Of a DNA stretch of 64,000 bases, positions 1 through 13,240 are shown piece by piece. Both the position numbers and the translations under genes were made by a program. The stretch's first letter is position 1. Each line of letters begins with the position of its first letter. Origin of the DNA: Manis javanica (lineage: Eukaryota > Chordata > Mammalia > Pholidota > Manidae); the NCBI RefSeq assembly GCF_040802235.1, contig NC_133158.1, positions 153,586,401 through 153,650,400 on the forward strand, given 5' to 3'. Below the pieces are notes generated by a model. It was not told the DNA's origin and searched no databases. It saw nothing but the letters and a program-made list of their open reading frames with translations.

Positions 1-796
1 TCCTCTCAGCCTTTCACTAAGATTAAGTGTAGCATCAAAATTCTCTTACTACACCAGCAAAATAGTGTTTATTTCTCAAATTGGCCATCTGCTGCAATCT
101 CAGGTATGAAATATTATGATTTAGAAAAGAATATGTCATTCTTAATACAATAATTAAGGTTTTAACATTTGCTTGAGGGATTAATAAAAAATGAGTTTCC
201 CAAACTAGTGGCCCTCTCTACTTTGATTCTAGGTTACATAAAATTTTGTCAGCCTAATTAAGTCCTCTCCCACAAGCTGCAGTGGCAATTTAACACATTA
301 AGAGCTCTCTTTCAGAATTCACATAGAGGCCTAGGAAAAAAAATTTGCATATCATCAGTGTAGTCCCAATGAACCTGCTGTGAAATTAGACAATGTGCCA
401 CATGATGATACAATCAAACCATGTTCTACTGCCTTAACCCCTGGCCCCAAGAACATGTACCTGGGTGCTTGGCAAAAAAAGAAAAAGAAAAATGCTTCCT
501 CTAGCTCATCTCAGCTTCTTGTGTTCTCATGACACTTGAAACTACAGAGACCTTAGTCCTCTATATTTGTTAACTTTGCTGTTATCACTGACCACAATGC
601 TTACTTGGGGAAAATTTAAAGTTTTTGTACATTATACTAAAATGTAGCTGTACCTCAGAAGGTAGCCTTCTGACTACAGCAGCAAAAACTTTCAGGGTAT
701 TCAGGGCAATAGTACAAGGTTTTTCTTTTCTAAAATTTCTATTTCATACCTACATCCTAAACTGAAATAGATGGAAGACACCAAAGGAGTTGCTAG

Positions 797-1155
797 GTTG
801 AATGCTTGTCTACCCCCCAACCCCCACACATACGAATTCATATATTGGAACTTAATCCCTAAGGTATTGGTGTTTGAAGGTGGGGCCGTTGGGACGTAAT
901 TAGGTCATGAGGATGGACCCCTTATGGATGGGATAGTGTCCTTGGAAAAGACACCTCAGAGATAAATCCCTTGCTCCTTCTGCTATGTGGGGGTGCAGTG
1001 GAGGTTGTCTCTCTGAATCAGGAGGCAGGCAGTCTTCCAGTGCCATGATCTGTGTCCTCTAGCCTCCAGGACTGTGAGAAGTCAATTTTAGTTGTTTATA
1101 AACCACCCAGTCTATGGTAATTTTGTTACAGGAGTCCAGATGGACTAAGACAAGA
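797..1155 (+). mobile_element. MaLR LTR (MST/MLT1-like), plus strand
   Basis: The sequence follows the mammalian MaLR LTR pattern from the 'gttgaatgcttgtc..cccccaa' start, through 'aattaggtcatgagg', to the 'cctccaggactgtgagaa' and 'ccacccagtctatgg' blocks near the 3' end. It ends in 'ggactaagac'. It is well diverged. Subfamily is not resolved by eye. Confidence 0.8.
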
Positions 1156-1429
1156 GTGGGGGTAAGGGGGAAACACACCCTTTTCATGCAGATTATTAAC
1201 CCAAAATCTTAGAAGGCAACACTTGACAGAAAAGCCAGTGTGGAAAGCTTTAAGTCTTTCCTGCTCAGGTGGCATTCAGCATTACATGGTTTTCAATTCC
1301 TGATTTTAGGATGTTTCTGGAGAAACAAAAATGTTAAGTCAAACTAATAAACTACTTTTCAACATGCACACATTCACATTCTGAATAACAGAACACTTTT
1401 AAAACAAAAATCCAAAGGTTACAGAACCT

Positions 1430-1927
1430 ATAATTCCATTTATATCACACTTCTGAAATGACAAAATTATCATGATAAAGGACACATCAGTGGTTGCCAA
1501 AGGTTAGAGCTGAAACGAGGGGTCTGGCTAAGGGTAACATCTCCGTTGTGGTGATGGAGCAGTTTTATATTCTGACAGTGGTAGTTACATGAATTTACAT
1601 GTGATAAAATTCCTTAATACCATATACACACACACACAAAGTGGTGAAATCCAAATAAGGACTGTAGCTTAGTAAATACAACTATACCCATGTCAGTGTC
1701 CTGGTCTTGATAATGTACTATAATTATATAAGATAATATCAGAGGGGAAAGCCATGTGAAGGGTACATGGGAAGTTTCTTTGTCTTTCTTTCCTTTTTTG
1801 CCTCTTAGCTACTTGACTTTATTTTTACTTTAACTTATTTTATTGAAGTATTGTTGATCAAGGCAACTCTACTGTTTTTGCAACTTCTTTTAAGTCTTAA
1901 ATTATATCAAATTAAAATAATTTTTTT
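1430..1927 (+). mobile_element. Old L1M 3'-end fragment, plus strand
   Basis: Recognisable blocks of an old L1 3' UTR appear in order: 'tggttgccaaaggttagagc', 'gtggtgatggagcag', 'gataatgtactataattata' and 'gaagggtacatgggaa'. It ends in an A-rich tract. A short CA run sits at about 1626-1639. The A-rich end is the target into which composite element A inserted. Confidence 0.65.
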
Positions 1928-1942
1928 AAAAAGCCCATCATT
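1928..1942. repeat. Target-site duplication, 5' copy (element A)
   Basis: AAAAAGCCCATCATT, identical to 4205-4219. Confidence 0.92.
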
Positions 1943-2898
1943 GGAGCTGGAGAGTATTATGCTCAGTGAAATAAGCCAAGCGGAGAAAGAGAAATACCAA
2001 ATGATTTCACTCATCTGAGGAGTATAAGAACAAAGGAAAAACTGAAGGAACAAAACAGCAGCGGAATTACAGAATCCAAAAATGGACTAACAGGTACCAA
2101 AGGTAAAGGAACTGGGGAGGATGGGTGGGCAGGGAGGGATAAGGGGTGGGGGAGAAGAAAGGGGATATTAAGATTAGCATGCATGAGGGGGGAAGGAGAA
2201 AGGGGAGGGAGGGCTGTACAACACAGAGAGAACAAGTAGTGATTCTACAACATTTTGCTATGCTGATGAACATGACTGTAATGTGGTTTTTAGGGGGGAC
2301 TTGGTATAGGGGAGAGCATAGTAAACAGTATTCTTCATGTAAGTGTAGATTTAAGATTTAAAAAAAAAAGAAAGAAAGAAAGAAAGAAAAGGGGGATTAC
2401 TCCTTGATAGGATAAAACTTTTGGTAAATCAAAGATTAACGCATGCTTTAAATTTCCTTAATTTTGATCACTTAGAGGGTGTCAGATGATCGGCTATGGA
2501 GGTACTCTTTCCTGATAATAGTCCTTTCTCTTAATAAAAAAATAAAATATTAAAAAAAAAAAAAGCAGTTCCTGTGTGCTGACCTCCAATGAGTTCTACA
2601 CAGTGGTATACAGGGCATGTCAAAGTGTGGGCAAAGGGTCTGTTTATTTCTATGCAGAAGATCAAGGCCTAGCTTGGATACCCAGAAAATGAACTAAGAT
2701 ACGATATGAGGAGGAGCTTCCGGCATCAGCACTCTCTGGAGGACTAGTGCCGGGGGATGATCAACAAAAAGCCTCCACAGGGATCCGGGCGATGCTGCGG
2801 TTGTGGCTGCGTCCATCCCACCATTTCCTGGACTTGCCACTGGAATGAGGAGGGAGATGTCTAGGCTGGCATGTGCATACAGTGAGACAACGAATTGA

Positions 2899-3231
2899 GT
2901 GGATCTGTACTGTTGGAACTCAAACCAGGAGTTGGGAGGGGTGCAAGTTGTAGCGCTCCAAAATCTTACGACCATAGACTATCTACGGTTAAAAGAACAT
3001 ATGGGATATGAACAGATCCCAGAAATGGGTTGCTTTAATTTGTCTGATTTCTCTCAGACTGTTCAAGTACAGTTGGACAATATCCATCATATCATAGACA
3101 AATTCTCACAAATGCCTAGGGTGCCTAACTGGTTTTCTTGGCTTCACTGGAGATGGCTGGTAATTATAGATTTGCTTAGTTTATATCGTATTCGTATTAT
3201 GTTAATATGTGTGCACAAGTTAGTTAGTTAG
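2899..3231 (+). pseudogene. Retroviral env transmembrane-subunit remnant (copy A)
   Basis: This is an open frame of 110 codons lacking the surface subunit and fusion region. It shows the 'ALQNL' heptad region, a Trp-rich membrane-proximal stretch (WFSWLHWRW) and a hydrophobic membrane segment after it. Copy B has two cysteines seven residues apart; here the first is Tyr, so the disulfide loop is lost. No CX6CC motif is present, which argues against a gammaretroviral type and is compatible with a class II (betaretrovirus-like) env. It is a non-functional fragment carried inside composite element A. Confidence 0.75.
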
Positions 3232-3871
3232 TTTAAAACCTATACATGCTTAAGGTACTCTACAAGAAGATATGTCAATGAAATAATCAATCCTCCCATG
3301 TTTTCTTCCATATGCTACCTCTATAGCTTTTCTTCTTCCTTCCTAATTACAACCCTTAAATAGAATTCATGCCTCATATCGAATTTACCGAGCATCATAA
3401 TTCCTCCAGGTGGTATAGATACCTCGAGACAAGTGCTGGGCATAGAAGCCACAGGGCATAAATCTGCAAAGAAGTAAAAAGCTAACCTTTTCAAACAATA
3501 TGGCTTCTCTCGCACTTACCAACTTTACATCTCCCTGTATGGCCCCAGAAGATGACTGGTTAGCCAGAGACGGGTAAGATTCCTCAAGGGAGGAACAACC
3601 TAAGACATGCACAGTCGCAGGGGGGCCATCAGGTGAGAAATTGGGGATCAACAGTGGTGAGGCTTATAACCTCACCCTCCCTGTTTTGAGAGAAATCTTC
3701 TGCATCTGTGGATGTTTTAATGCCCTTGTCTAGCTTGGATTAACACATAGTCTACAGGCACACACCTGATCATCTACAATTGCTCTCTTACAACACTAAA
3801 CTATGTTTTCTACCTTTATCTTGCATCTACCTACCACTTCAGCATTTTATTAATTATAATAAAGGGAGAAA

Positions 3872-4193
3872 TGTGGGATCCACATATAAATCAAGTATAA
3901 AAATCAAACGAATATTCATATTTGACCTGATGGTTCACAATTCATAATGCGTGATCAAAACCGAAAGTTTCTGTGATGAATGCCCTTGTACTGTTCACCA
4001 TGTAAGAACTTATTCACTATGTAAGAATTTGTTCACCATGTAAGACTTGTTCGTCATGCTTCAGAAGATTGGAGACTGACGAGAATTAGGCTTGAGATGG
4101 ATTAATGATTGTGCATTGAGCATTGACCCCCCTATACAGAATTTTATTGTTATTAACAACCATTTTATCAATAAATATGAGAGATGCCCTCTC
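3872..4193 (+). mobile_element. Partial LTR (U3 to poly(A) site) inside element A
   Basis: Starts TGTGGGATC right after a polypurine tract (AAAGGGAGAAA). It contains repeated 'caccatgtaaga' units near 3997-4050, AATAAA at 4170-4175, and stops 18 bases later in poly(A). The end is therefore a transcript 3' end, not an LTR end; the U5 part is absent. Confidence 0.8.
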
Positions 4194-4204
4194 AAAAAAA
4201 AAAA

Positions 4205-4219
4205 AAAAAGCCCATCATT
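4205..4219. repeat. Target-site duplication, 3' copy (element A)
   Basis: AAAAAGCCCATCATT directly after the poly(A) run. The A residues cannot be split exactly between tail and duplication, so the certain core is GCCCATCATT. Confidence 0.92.
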
Positions 4220-5751
4220 TTTGGTAATGCTTTGTTCACAACATGGCAAGAAATGAAAACAATTAAGTTTTTCAACACTTCTCAAGAATTACTTAACACT
4301 GTACAAAAGTGTCAAATTAAAATAAAAAAATTGTATAGACCAAGATTTTTGTACTATGGTAAAAACATATTCCATGAGACAAAAAGTACACATCAAGCAA
4401 CTTTAAAGACTGATGATACTGTTGGACCCCGTTAAATCAGACAACCTCCTTTGTATATGATGTATTTTTATAGGTATGTCTATTTTAGGGAAATTAATTA
4501 TCAATTGAATTCATTATAAAATTATATTGAGTCATTACAGTTTTGTTGATACATACAAATGACTTTTTAAAAGAAATATGTTATTTCACACCTTCCTACA
4601 TAGGAGCAAAACTATGAGAAAGTGCCATTAAGACATTCTGGGACCACTAAGATACTTTACTGAAGTTAATCAGTTTCAGCAACTTCTTATACAAATCTGA
4701 GTAAATGGATAAACAGTTTACTAGAAGCACAAAATCAGGACCATTATATTACACTGTACTACAATAAAAAGCAAAAATAATATAGACTCAAAACAAACTC
4801 TTTTCAGTAATGGAAACAATTTTTTCTACATAAGACCTTCCAATGAGGAATCAATTTAATTAGAAGTGACTGAATATGAAACAGTGAAATAGAATGTGGA
4901 GATAATATTATCAAGTATTCAGACTTGATGGTTCCTTGTTTTTAATGATTCTCTCCTTTGATTACAGGAGATCTAGAAATACCATCTACTAGAAAGAAAA
5001 ATCTAGAATGCAAACAGGTCTTTTCATTAAAGCAAAAAAATTAATGGAGTTTCCAAAAGAATAACTGTTTAGAAAAAGTAATTACATTAAATATTGTGCC
5101 TAACCATCTTTTAAAACTTACTAGCCCTTCTAGGTATGCATATATCATTTAATGCTTTAGGTCTGAGTTATTATGAGAAAACTACTGGGCTTACAACCAA
5201 GGGTCCTATGCCTAGTACATAGTAATCATTAAGATACTTTTTTCCACTGAAGTACATTATCAATTGAGGAAAATGATTCAATTTTGAATAATCTCAGTGG
5301 TCTCAACTAGATAAGCTGATTAAGCAATATGGGTTTTATGTAAGGGCCGCTGTATTTTACATGCCTGGCACCCAGGCCCACTTTGTTTGGAGACTAATAT
5401 CCCTTGGGTGTGAGAGTATAATTTGGTCCTGGTGATCTAACTAAAAATTGACTAATTCAGGACGAGCAAGAGCCAAGCCCACAACAGCAGCTTTGAGACA
5501 AAAACATGCTCTTTTCTCTGTGGCTGATATAAACCTGGAATTCTCATGTAGAATGTTAGCCTGGATGAATTTAAATGAGAAGAAAGCAAAAGCCTAGGGA
5601 TGATGAAAAACATTTGGGAGTCATGTGAGTACCTGGATGTAGCAGTATTGAAGCTTTAAAGTTACATGAGTTCTAAGAAAATTCCTTTTTCACCTGCTTT
5701 GGCTTTTTGTTGTTTTCAATTAAAAGTTATGAGTAATAAAATTTATTGGAT

Positions 5752-6489
5752 ATTCAAAAGAAAAGAAATAACAAGTGTTGGCGAGGATATGCAGAAACAA
5801 GAACACTTCTACACTGCTGGTGGGAATGTAAATTGGTAAAATCACTGTGGAAAGCAGGATGGAGGTTCCTCAAAAAAATAAAAAAAGTAACATTTGATCC
5901 AGTAATTACACTTCTAGGAATTTACCTGAAGAAAACAAAATCCCTGATTTAAAAAGATATATTATGCACCCCTAGGTTTACTGCCATCAATAGATCATAT
6001 ATAGATGAATGGATAAAGAAGATGTGGTACATATACACAACTGAATATTATTCAGCAATTGAAAAAATCCTGCCATTTGTAACAACATGGTTGGATCTAG
6101 AGGGTATTATGCTCAGTGAAATAAGCCAGGTGAAGAAAGACAAACACCATGATTTCACTTATTTGTGGAATCTAAAAACAAAGCAAAACAGAATGAACAA
6201 AACAGCAGTAGACTCATAGACACAGAGAAGTGACTACTGGTTACCATGGGGTAGGAAGGGTGAGTGGGTAAAGGAGCACAAAAATCCTCAATCCATTATA
6301 TAAGTTAGTCATGGGGAGAGTAGTACAACATGGAGAATATAGCCAATGATTCTGTAACATCTATGTTGACAGATAGTAACTGTGCTAGTGGGGGTGAGGA
6401 TTTAATAATATGGGTAACTGTTAAACCACTGTGTTGTATATTTGAAACCAATGTAAGATTGTATATCAATGACACTTTAATAAAAAAAA
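5752..6489 (+). mobile_element. 5'-truncated L1, plus strand, with target-site duplication
   Basis: L1 ORF2 C-terminal region and 3' UTR. Diagnostic blocks are 'acaagtgttggcgaggat', 'acttctaggaatttacctga' and 'attatgctcagtgaaataag'. It ends in an A-tract. The flanks 'aaatttattggat' (5739-5751) and 'aaatttactggat' (6490-6502) match at 12 of 13 bases. The reading frame is broken by stops. Confidence 0.88.
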
Positions 6490-6624
6490 AAATTTACTGG
6501 ATGTCTCCAAATTATTTCAACTCCCAAATTCCATGAGTCTAAGTTAAAAAAAATATTTTAGAAATAACTGAATCTATTGTTGATTAAAATACCTATGCCA
6601 AGAATGTTTAAAAGATTAATCAGT

Positions 6625-6790
6625 TTAAAAAATTAACCATTTACTGAAAGAAAAATGGGCCACAGAGTTAAATGAATGAATATAATCCTGACTCTGCCAA
6701 TTTGCAACATGAATCTGACCACTTAGTCTCCCTGGGCCTTTATGAATGTGAGAATACAAGGAGTAGAGAAGAAAACCTCTAAGCTCTTAC
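6625..6790. repeat. MIR-like fragment
   Basis: Contains 'ctgactctgccaatttgca' followed by 'gaccacttagtctccctggg', the core pattern of a MIR SINE. Strongly diverged. Confidence 0.5.
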
Positions 6791-6884
6791 AAAGTCCTTG
6801 ATTTTAAGCATCATAAGAAAATTGTCTGTCTTGGTTAATTTTACTATAAATGAAGTGGACACCCTTCATTAGTTTATTCCTCCT

Positions 6885-7330
6885 TTACAAAGTTAGTGTC
6901 TACTGTTTACCAAGCATTGTACTTGGCACTGAGAAAATAGGGATGAGTGACTCTGCCTCTGCTATTAAGGAGTTCAGACTACAGGGATGAAAAGCATTTA
7001 AACAACTAGATAATTATCCTATGTGATAAGTGAAAAAAATTCAAGTATATATGAGGTACAGAAATAGCCTGGGGAATTGACTATCTGGGAAGAGTAAGAA
7101 AAGGCTTCACAAAGTAATGATGTCTGAAATGAATTTTAAAAGATGAACAGTTAGTCAAATTAAAAGGAACAGGATAGCCCTAGACTGAAGAAATAGTTTG
7201 TTCAAGGGTTTATAAGCAGTTCAGTATTGATGGGAGTGCAAAATAGGATAGATGGCAAATAAATAAATGAATGTTAAAACTAGTCAAAGAGATTATAAAT
7301 GCTATGCTAAACAGGGTGAAATTTACCCTG
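6885..7330. repeat. L2-like 3'-end fragment
   Basis: Shows the 'gtctactgtttaccaagcat' and 'gcactgagaaaatagggatg' pattern followed by 'gaaaaggcttcacaaagtaa', typical of old L2 copies. Diverged. Confidence 0.55.
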
Positions 7331-7334
7331 TAAG

Positions 7335-7725
7335 CAAGTGAGGAGTTACCCACCCACCCCAAACCCTACCCCATGGTAACCAGTAGTCACTTCTCTGTGT
7401 CTATGAGTCTACTGCTGTTTTGCTTTGTCTTTAGATTCCACAAATAAGTGAAATCATATGGTATTTTGTCTTTCTCCACCTGGCTTATTTTACTAAGCAT
7501 AATACCCTCTAGATCCAACCATGTTGTCACAAATGGCAGGATTTTTTTAATGGCTGAATAATATTCCACTGTGTATATGTAGTACATCTTCTTTGTCCGT
7601 TCTTCTATTGATGGACACTTAGGTTGCTTCCATATCTTGGCAATCGTAAACAATGTGGCAATAAACATAGGGGTGCATATATCATTTCAAATCAGAGATT
7701 TTGTTTTCTTCGGGTAAATTTTAAA
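7335..7725 (-). mobile_element. L1 3'-end fragment, minus strand
   Basis: Reverse complement of the same L1 tail seen at 5752-6489: 'cttatttgtggaatctaaa', the 'attatgctcagtgaaataag'-like block and 'gcaacctaagtgtccatc'. It forms an inverted pair with that copy about 0.85 kb away. Confidence 0.85.
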
Positions 7726-7894
7726 AGGGGAGAAAATTTATCAGATTTTGAAATGTAGTAATTTTATCAGAGTTCTAATAAACATTTGGTATTCCAAAAT
7801 TACAAATAATATACGAGCTACCTTTATGAAGCTAAAGGAAAAAAATCATTTAATTATGTAATTATGCCTTTTGAACAGTATCTACCTGGCATAT

Positions 7895-7945
7895 TATCTA
7901 ACAAATTAGTTGGTACTTGATAAATGTTTGATGAATGAAATAAAG
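7895..7945. repeat. L2-like terminal fragment
   Basis: Short 'ggtacttgataaatgtttga' followed by 'tgaatgaa', the usual 3' terminus of L2. Too short for more. Confidence 0.4.
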
Positions 7946-8949
7946 TGTGGTAGCCAGACTGGGTATGAGTGGGCACGGTGCTCAATAACAACGATCTTAA
8001 AATGTACGACGGCAAAAAGCGCAACAGCTTTTCAAGGTTTCTTTCAAACCTCAGGAGAAATAACTCCATTCCTCAAAGTAGACAACTTTTCTATTGACTT
8101 CTTTTTCCTTCTATGTAAGTTACTAAGTTAACGATGACTTTCTCAAAGCCAATTTTTTTCCTTCCCAACTCCCTATTCCTTACTTAATACCCTTATATGA
8201 GACTCCCAGCCATTAACCGAGTCCAGAAGCTTTCCCAACATAGTGCAACACTAAGTTTATTATCTTCTCCAGCATTATAAACTTTGCCTCAGCTTCAAAA
8301 TCTCAGGAAACCTCTAATGTTCTAATTCTGAAGTGCTCATTACCATTTCAACAAACGTTGCTAGACTATCTCTATAATGTTCACAGCTACCACCCCAGAA
8401 CCCTTTAAACATTTGAAACTTACACTACACTACCACATCTGCACTTTCTCCATTTATTGCTACAAATTTCATTAAAGCAATGGATACAGAATTTGGTATA
8501 CTTAAATTCAGGTGTACTTATTTAATGTGTGTCGTTATTCCAGTGGACTGAGTCATGTGTTTATATTTTTGCTTTATTATGGACCTAGATGACTTCACAC
8601 TACAAACAAGGTCTATCATCACATAAGGATTCATGTAACACCAATACTGCAGACCCAGGGTAACAAATTCAACTAGCACTTTCTGTTCTTATCCCCCTTC
8701 CTCTATGCCTGTAGAACTTGAAGCGACAGGGAAGAATGATGGATGGGCCAAAGGGAAGGGGAATGCTGCAGCCAAGAGGCGGGGGCCTCACTTCCGATTG
8801 CCACGCCAACGCCAAAAACACAAAACGCCCTCTGGCTCTCCCAAGTCCACACGAAACAGCTGATCAGACCCCAGAGCTTCTCGGGTAGTCCCCAAAGGCA
8901 TACACACAATAGAAAATCGCTCTTGAAAAACAGTTTCTTGCCGGTTCAG

Positions 8950-11324
<2,375 letters not shown>

Positions 11325-11536
11325 AGTGACTGACCTTAAGATGTTTCCATTCACCTGTGAATTTTAACTTGAACTCATTCCTGATGTTTGATAACCCTGG
11401 TTAAAAACAATTCAGTAAAGCATCCTGCCTCAGAATGACTTTTCATATCATCCTTCATGTGTCATTCCAAGGTTTCTTCACAAGTCATTCCAAGTTTTCT
11501 AGTCCATACCACAGTGCCTTGCAAAAGCACCACATG

Positions 11537-11550
11537 AATAAAGCAATAAA
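11537..11550 (+). terminator. SERP1: Proximal SERP1 poly(A) signals (tandem AATAAA)
   Basis: AATAAA at 11537-11542 and again at 11545-11550, followed by T/G-rich sequence. Confidence 0.8.
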
Positions 11551-13216
11551 GTTTGATTGTTAAGCTACAGTAGTAGACCCTACTTATTTAGTCAGTAAAG
11601 AGTATTTTTTTTTAAATGTGGTCATTGAAACAGTATATGGTGTAATTAGATTAAATCTGTGTGGGCAAGGTCTAGTATTAATCCTAATATGTAAATGCAA
11701 TTAGCTTAATTTAAAATTTGGAATCTTTATGGTTTTTTTTATAGCTAGGCACTTTATTAAAATATCTCAGATGAAAAGCACACTCCCATATAGGGTCATG
11801 TAACTGTCCTGTAATAAAGTACTCATAAATGAAATGGCTACAGAATTAGCCTATTTTTCCCACAATCTCTAGCACCTAAAAATTTTTTTAAAAGCTTCTA
11901 AATGCCTCATATAAACAGATTCTTATAGCCACCATGTCTTTTTTAACTATTATTTCTATTACACTACCTTGGATTTTGCATGAGTGAATATATACTAACC
12001 TAAGATGCCACAGAAAACGTGGTTGAGCATTTTGTAACTTAAGTCACTTCAGCTTCACTAAAAGCTACCGTGGTGGAGTAAAGTCAGGGAAGGTTTGTTT
12101 ATGTCACCATTGATTTAACCAGAATTACTTTAATATATCAAAATGGTCTATGCTAGACAACATGTTAGGGGAAAATATTACTAAAAATTGATGTCTCATC
12201 AGGACATATTGTTGAGTCCAATGTGCCATAAGACATCGTAGCATGTTAGTAGCACTTTTAATATCAAAAAGTCACATCGATTAAAAAGGTTATACTTAGT
12301 TTGGAAATAATTGTCTAGTTATGATTAGACTTCTGTTAGAGTACTAGGTACATCAGATTAAGTGGTCTGGAATTAAATGGATTTACTGATAAGGATCAGT
12401 CTTTATAGTCTTCCCTTTGTTTGATTTTATAGGTTATGATTGATCAAGCTTTATTAATGGTAAGGGTGAGTAATAAGGCAGGTTTTGGGTCTTCTGGTAC
12501 TGTTGAAAAGTGGAAGCATCAGCTACTTAAGTACTTAGCCATAACTTGAAAAAAGCCTAAGAGGTGTTTAATATTAATGAATTAGAAAGAAAGCTGTTTG
12601 TTTTCTCTGTTAGTTGCCTCAGGATATCTCAAAAGAAGCTGTACTCAGAGGAACGGAAGGGAAGTCTTACCTAGGCGATACAGAGTGTGAACCTCAGCGC
12701 TTTTGATACCCCTAAGTACGAAAGTGAAGGGGAGGAGTAGTTAAGGACGTTTGGGAACCTGACAGCTATGGAAGAGGAAAGGAAACAACTAACCTTGGGC
12801 CGCCAAGATTTTATCTGCATTGTTACCTGCTTTTCTCACCCGGTATATATCAACCCCTTGTACTTGTTTCCCTCTGAAACAAGTGTCTTGGCTAATTCTA
12901 TTTTATTGTAACTTTTAAAATGGAAGTTATTGTTTAAATTCATAGCTGGTGCCTTATTTTCTTTGAGTCAAACCATTCCATGTCAGAATTTCCTTTGGTT
13001 TACTATAGATAACTGGCTTTAAGATTTTTTTTTTAATGTGCAAGTCTTAATTTGACTGTTAAGTTACTATAGCTAGCAATTGCTTTACGTATGTAAAGTT
13101 GCATTCCCTTTGTAATTCATGTGTAATTTACCAATTGAGCACATTTTATATTAAGGATGGATTATGCATGTTTGGGTCAATGAAAGTTATGTCTTTTACT
13201 TGATTTGTTCTTTAAA

Positions 13217-13222
13217 AATAAA
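13217..13222 (+). terminator. SERP1: Possible distal SERP1 poly(A) signal
   Basis: AATAAA with a 'tgaatgtttgatg' downstream element. Position fits an extended 3' UTR; use is inferred. Confidence 0.5.
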
Positions 13223-13240
13223 GTTCCCTGAATGTTTGAT

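Larger units (their letters stand above)
1943..4204 (+). mobile_element. Composite element A: L1 3' end + unknown segment + ERV env/LTR + poly(A)
   Basis: One insertion of about 2.26 kb. Parts in order: 5'-truncated L1 3' end (1943-2358), A/GAAA tract (about 2359-2390), unknown segment (2391-2533), internal A-tract (2534-2564), retroviral env TM region (2565-3860), polypurine tract (3861-3871), LTR from TG to its poly(A) site (3872-4193) with AATAAA at 4170-4175, then poly(A). A perfect 15-bp duplication AAAAAGCCCATCATT flanks it at 1928-1942 and 4205-4219. The 5' junction reads TT/AAAA, the L1 endonuclease preference. The same arrangement occurs in copy B. Target-primed reverse transcription of a single chimeric RNA explains all this; that is an inference from the junctions. 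Confidence 0.9.
11325..13240 (+). other. SERP1: SERP1 3' UTR (proximal and probable extended form)
   Basis: The stop at 11322-11324 is followed by AT-rich, repeat-free sequence. Proximal poly(A) signals AATAAA at 11537-11542 and 11545-11550 predict cleavage near 11.57 kb. Another AATAAA lies near 11814, and a distal one at 13217-13222 is followed by T/G-rich sequence. A longer mRNA of about 1.9 kb of 3' UTR is plausible but not shown by the sequence alone. Confidence 0.65.

Noticed and set aside
3321-3651. Minus-strand frames of 64 and 88 codons (also at 39856-40186)
   Set aside because: They are antisense to the env/LTR segment and recur only because the element is repeated.
1928-4219. Separate insertions of an L1 and an ERV at 1.9-4.2 kb
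   Set aside because: No duplication flanks the ERV part alone; a single perfect duplication encloses the whole, and copy B has the same internal junctions.
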